Source: Shouchella miscanthi
GTDB taxonomy: Bacteria; Bacillota; Bacilli; Bacillales; Bacillaceae_D
Assembly (NCBI RefSeq): GCF_007725405.1
Contig: NZ_CP042163.1
Span: 2,914,001 to 2,978,000 of the forward strand
Reading direction: 5' to 3'
Length of the DNA stretch: 64,000 nt
The notes below the pieces were generated by a model. The model was not told where the DNA came from. It worked only from the letters and a program-made list of their open reading frames with translations, and did not search any database. Shown one piece after another: positions 1-8,858 of the stretch (position 1 is the stretch's first letter; each line of letters starts with the position of its first letter). The translations under genes were made by a program, and so were the position numbers.

Positions 1-69
1 TCTTCACACTTTACTTTTAACGTATGTATTAAAGAGAAGAAACATGCCTTCCGAATGCAGAGGCTATTA

Positions 70-112
70 TAAAAAATAAATGCCCTTGAGCGCCAAGCAC
101 TCAAGAGCATTT
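70..112 (-). terminator. Terminator after mqnC
   Basis: On the minus strand a 13-bp stem (AAATGCTCTTGAG pairing with CTCAAGGGCATTT, one G-T pair) is followed by a T run just after the mqnC stop. This is the form of a Rho-independent terminator. Confidence 0.8.
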
Positions 113-119
113 ACATTCG

Positions 120-1232
120 TTAATTTTGCATGACAAAATCTTTATCAACAGTCTCATCGCCTTCAAAACGGTGAAGGATGTCATACTTTGTATTTCGCTG
201 AGCTGGAATCTTACCAGCTTCGCGAATCAGTTTTAGGGTTAAGTTGGAATTGACCTTATGTGTTGTGTTCGCAGCAGACACAACATTTTCTTCCATCATC
301 GTACTTCCAAAGTCATTACAGCCAAAATGCAATGATTTCTTTCCAACTTCAGGGCCCATTGTTACCCAAGAAGACTGGAAATTAGCAATGTTATCAAGGA
401 AAATACGAGAAATTGCCACATTCTTTAAATAGTCTTCAGGCGTTAATTTTTCTAAACGTCGTAAACCTGTGTTTTCAGGCTGCAATAACCATGAAATAAA
501 CGCAGTAAAGCAACCTGTTTCGTCTTGAGCATCACGAACGCGTTGTAAATGAAGCGCCCGCTCCTCGAATGACTCGCCAAAACCGATAACCATTGTTGCT
601 GATCCAAACATACCGACTTTTTTTGATGCCTTCATGGCTTCTAACCATTGATCGGCAGTTACTTTCAAACGGCTAACACGCATTCTTGTTTCCTCTGTAA
701 GAATTTCTGCGCCACCGCCTGGCATTGAATCAAGTCCTGCTTCATGAAGTTCACGCAATACATCTTCAACAGACATATCCATTACTTCTGCTATCTTCCA
801 TATTTCAGCTGGCGAGAACGAATGCATCCAAATGTTAGGAAACCTTTTTTTGATTCCTTTTAAGAGGTCTGTATAATAATCGAGTTTTAAATTGGGATTG
901 GTTCCACCCTGCATTAAGATTTCTGTTCCACCAACGTCTTCTGTTTCTTTTATTTTTTGAAAGATTACTTCATCATCAAGAACGTAGCCGTCTTTATGAT
1001 TTGGCGGACGATAAAAGGCGCAAAACGAACAATACGTATCACAAAAGTTTGTATAATTGACATTACGTCCAATTACAAATGTTGTCACTGGCTCAGGGTG
1101 CCATTGCTTCATTATTGCGTCTGCCGCTCGTCCTAATTTATCTAAGTCATCACATTTATAAAGTTCCACAGCATCTTCCATGGAAATACGTTCGCCGTTA
1201 ACGGCTCTTTCTAGAATCGCATCTACGCTCAT
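120..1232 (-). CDS. mqnC: Cyclic dehypoxanthine futalosine synthase MqnC (radical SAM)
   Basis: Likely radical SAM enzyme that cyclises dehypoxanthine futalosine in the futalosine route to menaquinone. The 370-residue protein carries the radical SAM cluster motif CDTYCSFC (Cys 64, 68 and 71) close to the N terminus, followed by the glycine-rich GGTEILMQGG segment and MPGGGAEIL, all typical of the MqnC/MqnE/CofH-like group. The frame is open to a TTG seven codons upstream, but the ATG at 1232 is preceded by a GGGGGT Shine-Dalgarno at good spacing, so that start is chosen. It is transcribed alone, with a terminator just downstream. B. subtilis uses the classical Men pathway, so this gene separates the organism from it. 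MqnE is the closest alternative; overall look and length favour MqnC. Confidence 0.88.
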   Translation of the reverse strand: MSVDAILERAVNGERISMEDAVELYKCDDLDKLGRAADAIMKQWHPEPVTTFVIGRNVNYTNFCDTYCSFCAFYRPPNHKDGYVLDDEVIFQKIKETEDVGGTEILMQGGTNPNLKLDYYTDLLKGIKKRFPNIWMHSFSPAEIWKIAEVMDMSVEDVLRELHEAGLDSMPGGGAEILTEETRMRVSRLKVTADQWLEAMKASKKVGMFGSATMVIGFGESFEERALHLQRVRDAQDETGCFTAFISWLLQPENTGLRRLEKLTPEDYLKNVAISRIFLDNIANFQSSWVTMGPEVGKKSLHFGCNDFGSTMMEENVVSAANTTHKVNSNLTLKLIREAGKIPAQRNTKYDILHRFEGDETVDKDFVMQN

Positions 1233-1332
1233 CTCTTGTACCCCCAAGCACAAATAAATAGTCTAGTAGTCTCTATAATCGTATCATAGTTATTCTTAAA
1301 CTTCCAATTCAATCGGCTTCAATGCTCTATAC

Positions 1333-1362
1333 AAAAAGAAGGAAGGGATGACGCTCCCCTCC
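1333..1362 (-). terminator. Terminator after dnaI
   Basis: Directly after the dnaI stop, the minus strand reads GGAGGGG-AGCGTCAT-CCCTTCC followed by TTCTTTTT, a GC-rich hairpin with a T run. Confidence 0.75.
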
Positions 1363-2288
1363 TAACTTCGGCGATTTTTTCCTTTTACTTCAACAAGAGT
1401 TGTAAAGTGCTTGATTCGTTCCATGATCCGTTTCGCTTTCAATTCTTCTGTTCCACCTTTATCCGAATAGGATAGCTGAACTTCCAACTCATCGTAATCA
1501 TAATTCGATGTAAAAACAGTGGGCAATCGCTCTGACATGCGATACTGCATAATAGGACCAAGGATTTCGTCTCTTGTCCACGCTGTTGTTGTTTCCGCTC
1601 CAATGTCATCTAACATAAGAACCGGTACTTTACGAACCGCTTCTAATTTCTCTTGAAAGGTTCCATCTCCAATGGCGGCCTTCATCTCGCGAAAGAAATC
1701 AGGTGTATAAATAAGTGCGCTTTGAATACGACTTTCTTTTAAATCATTAGCGATTGCACCTAATAAATAAGATTTACCGACACCAAATTTCCCATGTAAA
1801 TATAAGCCGTGACCATTCTCTCCAGGCTGTGCTGTTGAAGCAAATTTAATCGCTTCCGTTATTGCCTTTGTTCGATCAGAATCCTGCTCTATAAGGTCAA
1901 AAGTTGCTTCTAACACATCTTTTGGAATATAAAAAGATTGGATCAAGCCTTGCTGAAGCTTTTTTTCTTCATCATCCAGTTTAAGTGGACATTTAGAATA
2001 CGTTAGCTCCAAACTACCTCTTTCCACGTAGACACTTGGACGATACCCTTGCATCATATTAGGACAGTTTTCCAAACCTGGACAGGTTTCACAATGCTCC
2101 CGTTCCTTTTTAAATTCATAGAGTTTGCTTAAACCGCGATCGATCATGTCTTCAGTCACTTCATTCGCTTCACGTAAAAATGATTGAACTGGTTTCGACA
2201 TCACGACTCGTTTTTTTTGTTCTGCGATTTGTTTTTGAAGTCTTCCGCCTTTATCAATGGCAGCAAACGATTTTTGAATGGAATCCAT
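1362..2288 (-). CDS. dnaI: Primosomal helicase loader DnaI
   Basis: AAA+ ATPase that loads the replicative helicase DnaC during initiation and restart, with DnaB and DnaD. The 308-residue protein has an N-terminal cysteine cluster (Cys 66, 69, 75 and 100) matching the zinc-binding helicase-interaction domain of DnaI, then a Walker A GKFGVGKS (166-173) and Walker B VLMLDD (223-228). The start codon abuts the dnaB stop, with GGGAG as ribosome binding site, so the two are translationally linked. A terminator follows. Length and motifs are as in the Bacillus family. Confidence 0.96.
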   Translation of the reverse strand: MDSIQKSFAAIDKGGRLQKQIAEQKKRVVMSKPVQSFLREANEVTEDMIDRGLSKLYEFKKEREHCETCPGLENCPNMMQGYRPSVYVERGSLELTYSKCPLKLDDEEKKLQQGLIQSFYIPKDVLEATFDLIEQDSDRTKAITEAIKFASTAQPGENGHGLYLHGKFGVGKSYLLGAIANDLKESRIQSALIYTPDFFREMKAAIGDGTFQEKLEAVRKVPVLMLDDIGAETTTAWTRDEILGPIMQYRMSERLPTVFTSNYDYDELEVQLSYSDKGGTEELKAKRIMERIKHFTTLVEVKGKNRRS

Positions 2289-3704
2289 TTAATGATCTCC
2301 CTTCTGCGCACGACGACGGTTCCGTTCCGCCATCAATTGGGCAAGCTCTTGAGTATCTGTATTTCCTTTCGATTCGCTTGTTTTCACAGCAGGTTGCTGA
2401 GATGATTGCTGCTGATTTTTTTCTTCATCCTTCTCTTGGACTAGCCATTTAGGAAGCGCACTCTGTCGCTTATTCCGTTTGCCAGCAGAACGGTTTGCTT
2501 GTCCTTCTTTTTTCTTTTGTTTATCTGTTTTAACGAGCTGGATAGCCTCCGGAACCGTTCCAATCTTTTTTCGCTTCCAATGGCCGGCAATTTTTTGCAT
2601 AAATAGTTTTGATAATTTCATATCATTCTGGAATAAATTATAATCAATCAACACATTAATGACTCCAGGATTTAATAGATAATCCACCATTAACTCTTCA
2701 ATAATTTTTATGTCAGGAGGTGACACAACTGCCCCTTCTTGTCTTAATTCAAGTAACGTTAAAGGAGCTGTTTCTTCATAAAACCGAATAACCCGCTCTT
2801 CCTCTGACTTCGGCTCCTCTTGAACCGTCCGTTTTGATTCTGGTTGCGTTTTTAGTCCAAGAGCAGGTGCTACTGCACTGCTTTCGAGCTTATACCATGT
2901 TTGTACCGTTTTCCGTAAATTCTTACCCTCTAATTCTCCATTCACAATGGCGCGTTCAATTAAATTTGCCATTGTTAATGGTTCAACTTGATAAACAAAG
3001 GCTAATTTTTTCACTAATTCTAGTAACTCATCCGTTAGCACATCTTTTGGCACTACATAACTTGATAAGGATTGTATCATTAGCTCACTATCGAAGTTCT
3101 GAAACGACAGCCCTTGTTTGTCTTTCCCGAGAATATTATGCCGACCATCTGTTGTAGAGCCTTGTCGATCCATTAAAGCAGACTGCATTTCTGAATGCTG
3201 CAACGAAGCAAAGACATCAGAAAACGACACCGTCACTTCTTCATAAGCATCTTGATCAATTTCCTTTAAACTGAATCGTTCCTTGATAGCAAGATACCCT
3301 TTTTTGCCTAATTTATTAAATAAAAAGACACTAAGCACGTCATCAGTGAAAAACTGAACTGGTTTCATTGGCGGCTGAATCTCATAGATAAACGATCGCT
3401 TATCCTGTGATTTATGCTGATATGTTCGCATTAAATCAATCGCTTCTAGCTTTTTTCGAGCTTCTAGCAAATCTGACATCGTTAACCCAACCATTAATCG
3501 TAAATGCTGATGGGTATGCACATCCCCTTCGAAAACGTCTTTTGGTAATTGAGCAAGTAAGCTTTTGTATAGCCCCACAGCATTAGCGCCAATTAACGGT
3601 TGATAAAGCAATGTGAGGACATGTGTATCAATCTCGGTAATAAAGTCCGCTAGCCTAATCCTATATGAGTCAACTGGCAATACTTCTTTCCAGTGTGTAG
3701 ACAT
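2289..3704 (-). CDS. dnaB: Replication initiation and membrane attachment protein DnaB
   Basis: Gram-positive DnaB, which together with DnaD and DnaI brings the helicase to oriC and restart sites and attaches the origin to the membrane. It is not the E. coli DnaB helicase. About 471 residues; the C-terminal half holds a DnaB/DnaD-type domain (around VPKDVLTDELLELVKKL onward) and ends in a lysine/arginine/glutamine-rich tail. Two adjacent ATG codons occur; the second (3704) is 6 nt from AGGAGG and is preferred, the first (3707) is possible. It sits between nrdR and dnaI as in B. subtilis. Confidence 0.95.
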   Translation of the reverse strand: MSTHWKEVLPVDSYRIRLADFITEIDTHVLTLLYQPLIGANAVGLYKSLLAQLPKDVFEGDVHTHQHLRLMVGLTMSDLLEARKKLEAIDLMRTYQHKSQDKRSFIYEIQPPMKPVQFFTDDVLSVFLFNKLGKKGYLAIKERFSLKEIDQDAYEEVTVSFSDVFASLQHSEMQSALMDRQGSTTDGRHNILGKDKQGLSFQNFDSELMIQSLSSYVVPKDVLTDELLELVKKLAFVYQVEPLTMANLIERAIVNGELEGKNLRKTVQTWYKLESSAVAPALGLKTQPESKRTVQEEPKSEEERVIRFYEETAPLTLLELRQEGAVVSPPDIKIIEELMVDYLLNPGVINVLIDYNLFQNDMKLSKLFMQKIAGHWKRKKIGTVPEAIQLVKTDKQKKKEGQANRSAGKRNKRQSALPKWLVQEKDEEKNQQQSSQQPAVKTSESKGNTDTQELAQLMAERNRRRAQKGDH

Positions 3705-3721
3705 CATTCTCCTCCTAGCGT

Positions 3722-3757
3722 AAAAAAGAGCTCAAGCGCAGCTTCGCTTTAGCTCCT
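3722..3757 (-). terminator. Terminator between nrdR and dnaB
   Basis: Minus-strand hairpin with arms GAGCTAAAGCG and TGCGCTTGAGCTC followed by TTTTTT, lying between the nrdR stop and the dnaB Shine-Dalgarno. It should at least partly separate nrdR from dnaB-dnaI, so dnaB either has its own promoter (none is obvious) or depends on read-through. Confidence 0.75.
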
Positions 3758-3758
3758 T

Positions 3759-4214
3759 TTATCCTTTGTTCATTAAATCCGTTAGTTCTTTAATAAAAAC
3801 ATTAATATCTTTAAACTGCCTATAAACAGATGCAAATCGCACATAGGCAACGTCATCGACTTCTGCTAAATACCCCATAACGAGTTCGCCTACGTCTTCA
3901 CTTTGGACTTCTTTCTTCCCATCGTCACGCAATTGGCGTTCAATGTTTAGAACGATGTCTTCAAGGGTCTCAATAGGAACAGGACGTTTTTCGCACGCAC
4001 GAACAAGCCCTCTAAGCATTTTTTCTTTACTGAACTCTTCACGCATTCCGTCTTTCTTTATGACCAGTAACGGTGTTTCTTCGACCGTTTCAAAGGTTGT
4101 GAAACGCTGCATGCACTGTTCACATTCGCGTCTTCGTTTAATTGAACGACTTTCATCGCTTGGTCTAGAGTCTAATACCCGTGTACCATTATGGTGACAT
4201 TTGGGACAGCGCAT
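3759..4214 (-). CDS. nrdR: Ribonucleotide reductase repressor NrdR
   Basis: Zinc-finger and ATP-cone repressor of ribonucleotide reductase genes that senses ATP/dATP. The 151-residue protein shows the N-terminal zinc ribbon MRCPKC ... CEQC (Cys 3, 6, 31 and 34) with the invariant [10 protein letters not shown] segment, then the ATP cone beginning near PLLVIKKDG. Length is exactly typical. No NrdR box was seen in this window, so its targets lie elsewhere. Position upstream of dnaB-dnaI matches B. subtilis. Confidence 0.97.
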   Translation of the reverse strand: MRCPKCHHNGTRVLDSRPSDESRSIKRRRECEQCMQRFTTFETVEETPLLVIKKDGMREEFSKEKMLRGLVRACEKRPVPIETLEDIVLNIERQLRDDGKKEVQSEDVGELVMGYLAEVDDVAYVRFASVYRQFKDINVFIKELTDLMNKG

Positions 4215-4289
4215 CTCATCATCTCCATTTGTGACCTATACACTTCATTTTAGTCTATCATAGTAAAAAAAACACGTTCTGGCAAGCAA

Positions 4290-4700
4290 TTATAATAATT
4301 CACTCCCAAGTGCTGAACCTATGTATGGAAGGGTATCATCTAGTTCCTTATATAGAGAAACTGTTAATTTACGGCTGCTTCCGAAGTCACTTGGCAATGC
4401 TGTTTCGGTTGCGCAAGAGAAATCGACTGCTGTGCGGAACGGCTTAACCGTTATAACCGATACAACGATAAGCACTTTTTTTCCTTTTGTAGACTGTCCA
4501 ACAATCTCTCCACGCTCTTCCTCACTGCGCTTAATCACGAAGCCACGTTTTTTTAATACGTCTTCTACAGCTTTCATTGCTTTATCTTTTGACGTTTTAT
4601 AGTAACGTGTTTGCAGCTCTTTACTAGGATGCACTTCCCCTGTTTCTGTTCTAGTACTAAACACTCGATTAAATGTATCGCGAACACCCAAAGCATCCAA
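4290..4700 (-). CDS. Uncharacterised conserved-type cytosolic protein
   Basis: 136-residue soluble protein I cannot assign to a function. There is no signal peptide or membrane segment. The C-terminal half looks like alternating beta strands (KVLIVVSVITVKPFRTAVDFSC is the most hydrophobic stretch), the N-terminal part is charged and contains a lysine-rich helix (KDKAMKAVEDVLKKRG). It sits between nrdR and speD, where B. subtilis has no such gene that I recall. Good codon usage and a plausible AGGGGAG-like ribosome binding site upstream of 4700 support that it is real. Confidence 0.7.
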   Translation of the reverse strand: MDALGVRDTFNRVFSTRTETGEVHPSKELQTRYYKTSKDKAMKAVEDVLKKRGFVIKRSEEERGEIVGQSTKGKKVLIVVSVITVKPFRTAVDFSCATETALPSDFGSSRKLTVSLYKELDDTLPYIGSALGSELL

Positions 4701-4793
4701 CTCCCCTTATCACCTTTTTTCTTATCATACCATAAGATTGTAAGCGGTACAGAAGCGTTTTATGCACATACTTTCTTTAAACTACAACTACGC

Positions 4794-4829
4794 AAAAAAA
4801 GTACCGCATTGTGTATGCGATACTTTTTA
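4794..4829 (-). terminator. Terminator after speD
   Basis: Minus strand AAAGTATCGCAT-ACACA-ATGCGGTACTTT followed by a T run, directly after the speD stop. Confidence 0.85.
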
Positions 4830-4833
4830 TTCA

Positions 4834-5226
4834 TTAACGAGCTGTTTCGCTCATTTCCATTTTCTTATCCATTTTTATCGGTCCCATACCGCGAGGAATT
4901 TCAACCACTTCACTCGTTTTTGCGCCTAACTCTTCTGCAATAAAGGATGCAGCTACGTTAGGATCAATAATTGGACCACATGTATACACGTCAATGCTAG
5001 CATAGCCATGCTCTGGAAAGCTGTGAATGGTTAGATGTGATTCAGAAATAATCACGACTCCACTTACACCTTGTGGTGCAAATTTATGAAAAGCAACCTC
5101 TCTCACTTCGGCTCCTGCTTTTAACGCTGCATTCACAAATACTTTTTCAATAAATTCCATGTTATTCAGTTTCTCTGTGTCACAACCCCAAAGCTCGGAA
5201 ATGACATGACGACCCATTGTATCCAT
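4834..5226 (-). CDS. speD: S-adenosylmethionine decarboxylase proenzyme SpeD
   Basis: Pyruvoyl-dependent enzyme that makes decarboxylated SAM, the aminopropyl donor for spermidine. The proenzyme cuts itself at Glu62-Ser63 in the motif [15 protein letters not shown], and Ser63 becomes the pyruvoyl group. The frame extends further upstream, but the ATG at 5226 follows a strong AAGGGGGAT ribosome binding site and gives the start [15 protein letters not shown] seen in the B. subtilis protein; the resulting 130 residues fit the family. In B. subtilis speD is cotranscribed with gapB; here a strong terminator lies between them. Confidence 0.95.
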   Translation of the reverse strand: MDTMGRHVISELWGCDTEKLNNMEFIEKVFVNAALKAGAEVREVAFHKFAPQGVSGVVIISESHLTIHSFPEHGYASIDVYTCGPIIDPNVAASFIAEELGAKTSEVVEIPRGMGPIKMDKKMEMSETAR

Positions 5227-5333
5227 ATCGATATCCCCCTTAATCGTTATTCGCCATGCACGCATCTGCATGTAGGATCGCATTCGTACAGGGGGGAAAG
5301 TTAGTCCAAAGAGGTCCTAACCCATGCTGTAAG

Positions 5334-5372
5334 AAAAAACGAATCCCGTAGTTAAACGAACTCACGGGATTC
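5334..5372 (-). terminator. Terminator after gapB
   Basis: Minus strand stem GAATCCCGTGAG / CTACGGGATTC with a 9-nt loop, followed by TTTTTT. It separates gapB from speD downstream. Confidence 0.85.
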
Positions 5373-5433
5373 AGTATACTTGTTTTAAATCGTTATTGCA
5401 ACTGAAAATTAAAGAAATCAGCGTAATTCAACC

Positions 5434-6465
5434 TTAGGACGCAGAGTACTCTTCCTTCTTGTTTTTCATTCGCTCAGCAACAAAGTTCATAAGGTCAACA
5501 ACTCGGCAAGAGTAACCCCATTCATTATCATACCAAGCTAATAGTTTTACTTGACGATGATTTAACACTGTTGTTGATTGCCCATCAATGACTGCTGACT
5601 GCTCTTCGCCATTAAAATCGATCGAGACGAGAGGCTCACTTGTAAAACCTAAGATTCCCTTCATCGAATGATTCGCTGCGTGTACAAAGGTTTGATTCAC
5701 TTCATCAACAGTGACATCAGTTTTCAACTGCACCACAAGATCGACAAGCGATACGTTTGGTGTCGGAACACGTAAAGCCATACCCGTTAATTTTCCTTCT
5801 AACTGGGGTAATACTTTTGAGATTGCTGTCGCTGCACCCGTAGAAGTCGGGATAATTGACTGGCCACAAGCACGAGCACGACGCAAATCTTTATGTGGGT
5901 TATCAATATTTTTTTGGTCATTCGTATAGGAATGAACCGTTGTCATCATACCGCTCTCTATGCCATATGTTTCTTCAAGTACTTTGACTACAGGAGCTAG
6001 GCAATTTGTCGTGCAAGAAGCGTTTGATAAAATTTGATGTTCTTCTTTGTAATCGCTTTCGTTTACGCCCATCACAATCGTCACATCTTCGCCTTTAGCA
6101 GGAGCTGTAATGATGACTTTCTTTGCCCCAGCTTCAAGGTGGTAACCAGCTGTTTCTCTTGTTTTAAATTTTCCAGTCGCTTCAATGACAATATCAACGT
6201 TGAGTTCTCTCCAAGGAAGTTGTTTAGGATCTCTCTCGGAAAGTAACATTACTTCCTGTCCATTTACGAATAGTTTTCCATCTTGTGCAAATACTTCACC
6301 GATAAAAGGACCATGAACTGTATCATATTTTATAAGATGCGCCAACGTCTCTGCTGGATAGGAGGCGTTAATCGCTTTAATGGTTACATCACCTTCCAAA
6401 AATGCTTTACGGAATACCATTCTTCCAATTCTTCCAAAACCATTGATCGCTATGTTCGTTTTCAT
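5434..6465 (-). CDS. gapB: Gluconeogenic glyceraldehyde-3-phosphate dehydrogenase GapB
   Basis: NADP-preferring GAPDH that runs in the gluconeogenic direction. The 343-residue protein has the Rossmann start NIAINGFGRIGR and the catalytic Cys151 in ASCTTNC. At the end of the second beta strand it reads AINASYP, lacking the acidic residue that glycolytic GapA uses to bind the NAD ribose; this is the best internal evidence for GapB over GapA. The location between speD and coaE is the gapB locus of B. subtilis. CcpN-like boxes lie upstream, in keeping with repression on glucose. Confidence 0.95.
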   Translation of the reverse strand: MKTNIAINGFGRIGRMVFRKAFLEGDVTIKAINASYPAETLAHLIKYDTVHGPFIGEVFAQDGKLFVNGQEVMLLSERDPKQLPWRELNVDIVIEATGKFKTRETAGYHLEAGAKKVIITAPAKGEDVTIVMGVNESDYKEEHQILSNASCTTNCLAPVVKVLEETYGIESGMMTTVHSYTNDQKNIDNPHKDLRRARACGQSIIPTSTGAATAISKVLPQLEGKLTGMALRVPTPNVSLVDLVVQLKTDVTVDEVNQTFVHAANHSMKGILGFTSEPLVSIDFNGEEQSAVIDGQSTTVLNHRQVKLLAWYDNEWGYSCRVVDLMNFVAERMKNKKEEYSAS

Positions 6466-6491
6466 CAGGATTTCATCCTCTCGGTCTGAAA

Positions 6492-6535
6492 TGTGTTATA
6501 TTTTTTAGTATCATTCTATGAAATAGTATAACATA
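6492..6535. promoter_or_regulatory. Two CcpN-like boxes upstream of gapB
   Basis: TGTGTTATATT lies on the plus strand at 6492-6502 and TATGTTATACT on the minus strand at 6525-6535. Both agree with the CcpN consensus TRTGHYATAYW as I remember it, and the second overlaps a possible gapB -10 (TATACT). CcpN represses gapB in B. subtilis. A perfect 12-bp palindrome, AATAGCGCTATT, follows at 6545-6556. The -35 region is poor. Confidence 0.6.
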
Positions 6536-6672
6536 AATGAACAAAATAGCGCTATTATTTTTCTTGAATCGAAAAAAAACCGATTAAAGGATCACTTTTG
6601 GTTCTTTTACTGTTTCCAAAGGATAAATGAGGAGTAAAAAGGGATAACACAATACATGAGCGAATCATAACG

Positions 6673-6711
6673 AAAAAAAAACTTTCATCATTTCATTTAT
6701 GATGAAAGCTT
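6673..6711 (-). terminator. Terminator after coaE
   Basis: Minus strand stem CTTTCATCAT / ATGATGAAAG with loop AAATGAA, followed by nine T residues. It closes the polA-mutM-ytaF-coaE run. Confidence 0.85.
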
Positions 6712-6725
6712 TTTGTTTTTCACAA

Positions 6726-7319
6726 TTATGTTGCTGTGATTGTTTGTAAAATGGCATCAATCTGATTGTATGTTTCTTGCTTCGTTCCCGTATTTTTAAT
6801 CACTTGATCTGCATACTGTACTTTTTGCTCTAAAGGAATTTGTGCACGTATTCGCTGTAACGCTTCCTCTTTTGTTGATTGATCTCGCTGCATTAAACGA
6901 GCTAATTGCGTTTGTTCGTCAACATAAACAACCCAAACTTGATCGACTAAATGAAATAAGTGACTTTCTACTAAAAGTGGAATATCAAAGATGATAAGCG
7001 CATGCCCTTTTCGTTCAAAAGCCTCTGCTTCTTTAAGCATTTGTTTTCTTACTGCTGGATGAACAATTTTGTTGAGCTGCTGTCGTTTTTCTTCACTTGT
7101 AAACACAATGGACCCTAGCGCTTTTCGATTTAACTGGCCATCCTCATGCAACACATTTACACCGAATGTATTACTAATTTCTTCAAGCGCTGGTGTACCA
7201 GGTTCAACAACCTGTCTTGCAATTTTATCTGCATCAATAATAGGGTGGCCTTTTTCGTAAAGATAGGTTGAAGCTAAAGACTTTCCACTTGCAATTCCAC
7301 CTGTTAAACCAATTTTCAA
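6726..7319 (-). CDS. coaE: Dephospho-CoA kinase CoaE
   Basis: Last step of coenzyme A synthesis: phosphorylates the 3' hydroxyl of dephospho-CoA with ATP. The 197-residue protein begins with the P-loop GLTGGIASGKS, and has the family's DADKIARQVVEPG segment and FDIPLLVE motif. It ends a run of same-strand genes polA-mutM-ytaF-coaE with short gaps, as in B. subtilis (ytaG). Confidence 0.96.
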   Translation of the reverse strand: MKIGLTGGIASGKSLASTYLYEKGHPIIDADKIARQVVEPGTPALEEISNTFGVNVLHEDGQLNRKALGSIVFTSEEKRQQLNKIVHPAVRKQMLKEAEAFERKGHALIIFDIPLLVESHLFHLVDQVWVVYVDEQTQLARLMQRDQSTKEEALQRIRAQIPLEQKVQYADQVIKNTGTKQETYNQIDAILQTITAT

Positions 7320-7334
7320 GACGGTTTCCCTCCA

Positions 7335-7958
7335 CTACAGCTTCAAAAGCCCAATAAGTATAAGTAATAAGCCTGGAAGAAAAGACAATCGTTTTACCCA
7401 TTTCACATGAGCGAGTCGATATCCCCCTACCATCCCTAATGATACAAATAGAGCGCTAAGAAAAGCAACCATTAGTGCCAAACCAATTGGTGAGAAGCCC
7501 ATTAAGGCCGCCGCAATCCCTGCTCCAAATGCATCTAGTGAAAGCGCTAAGCCAAGTAAGAGAGCTTCCCGTCCTGTTACCGTTCCCGATGAATCCATGT
7601 CTGCTTTCGCTGGATCTCGCAGGATATGAATGACGTATCCAAACATTTTTATGGTAAAATCGACATCTTGTTTTTGCAAGCGCTGAACAGGTTCCTTTTG
7701 TGGACGATACGTTTCAACTAGTGCCCATGCTCCAATGGCAATTAGAATCAGTGCACCAATTGTTTCAGCTGCAGAAATGGAAATCACTTGCGCAATCGTA
7801 GCTCCGACACTCATGGCAATCAGAATGGAAAATCCAGAACACAATCCAATGAAGGCAAGCGAAAGCCACGGAATTTTAATTTTTCGCATTCCGTATGTTA
7901 ATCCAACACCAAAGCTGTCAAGACTCAAGGCCATGGCTAAAATGATTAAGGATAACAA
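7335..7958 (-). CDS. ytaF: Sporulation membrane protein YtaF (MntP-like)
   Basis: Integral membrane protein of the YtaF/MntP type, about 207 residues. Two similar hydrophobic halves each begin with an LSLDSFG or LSLDAFG motif in a membrane helix, the internal repeat seen in this family; a hydrophilic loop of about 40 residues separates them. Translation most likely starts at a TTG, since GGAGGGG lies at good spacing and no ATG is nearby. The B. subtilis counterpart is a sporulation-associated membrane protein; whether it moves a cation is not established from sequence. Confidence 0.88.
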   Translation of the reverse strand: MLSLIILAMALSLDSFGVGLTYGMRKIKIPWLSLAFIGLCSGFSILIAMSVGATIAQVISISAAETIGALILIAIGAWALVETYRPQKEPVQRLQKQDVDFTIKMFGYVIHILRDPAKADMDSSGTVTGREALLLGLALSLDAFGAGIAAALMGFSPIGLALMVAFLSALFVSLGMVGGYRLAHVKWVKRLSFLPGLLLILIGLLKL

Positions 7959-8016
7959 AAAACCCCTCCTTACTAATTCATCATTGAACTAGTATATGGA
8001 GAGGACTGATTTTGTG

Positions 8017-8841
8017 TTAATGCTGACATTGAGGACAATAATGTGTGCCTCGTCCTCCTACAACTGTCTTCGTGATAAGCGTCCCGCATTCATGACATGG
8101 TTCGCCTTTTCTACCGTAAACGTTCAGACTTTGTTGGAACATCCCCATTTCACCTTGACCGTTTACATATGATTTAATAGAACTTCCTCCAGCATCTACC
8201 GCTTCCTGTAACGTTTCTACAATAGCTGTATGCAACACCGTCATCTCCTCTTCCCCAATTGATGAGGCTAGACGCTCAGGTTGAATACGCGCTCGATACA
8301 ACGCTTCATCCACATAGATATTCCCTAGACCAACAACCGTTTTTTGGTCTAACAGCGCCGTTTTAATCGTGCGCTTCGATTGTTTATAGGCATCATTTAA
8401 TCGTTCAACCGTAAACTGTTCAGAGAATGGTTCCACCCCTAGTTGCGCAAGCGGCAAAACGGTCTCTTCTGTACCCTTCGTAAACAAGTGCATCGTTCCA
8501 AACTTTCGTACATCTGCATACCGAAGTTCTGTTCCATCTGTTAAATGAAAAATGACATGGGTGTGCTTACCTGAAGATTCTTCAGGCGTATACACCCCAT
8601 AACGTCCTTCCATTCTTAAATGTGAGATAAGCACAAAATCAGTTAGTTCAAATAAAAGAAACTTCCCTCTACGTCTTATGTCCAAAATGGTTTGACCAGC
8701 AATTTGTTGCATGAACTCATACGCATCGTCTGGTTCCTTAATCATTTTAGGCCAATGAATGGTCACGTTATGAATCGTTTTGCCTTTAACGAGTTCAAGT
8801 AATGTTCTTCTAACCGTTTCCACTTCAGGTAACTCTGGCAT
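8017..8841 (-). CDS. mutM: Formamidopyrimidine-DNA glycosylase MutM
   Basis: Base excision repair glycosylase and AP lyase that removes 8-oxoguanine and formamidopyrimidines. The 274-residue protein starts MPELPEVETVRR, providing the catalytic Pro2 and Glu3, and ends with the zinc finger CHECG ... CPQCQ. It lies 17 bp downstream of polA, so both repair genes are probably cotranscribed. Confidence 0.97.
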   Translation of the reverse strand: MPELPEVETVRRTLLELVKGKTIHNVTIHWPKMIKEPDDAYEFMQQIAGQTILDIRRRGKFLLFELTDFVLISHLRMEGRYGVYTPEESSGKHTHVIFHLTDGTELRYADVRKFGTMHLFTKGTEETVLPLAQLGVEPFSEQFTVERLNDAYKQSKRTIKTALLDQKTVVGLGNIYVDEALYRARIQPERLASSIGEEEMTVLHTAIVETLQEAVDAGGSSIKSYVNGQGEMGMFQQSLNVYGRKGEPCHECGTLITKTVVGGRGTHYCPQCQH

Positions 8842-8858
8842 CTGATCTTCCTCTCCTT

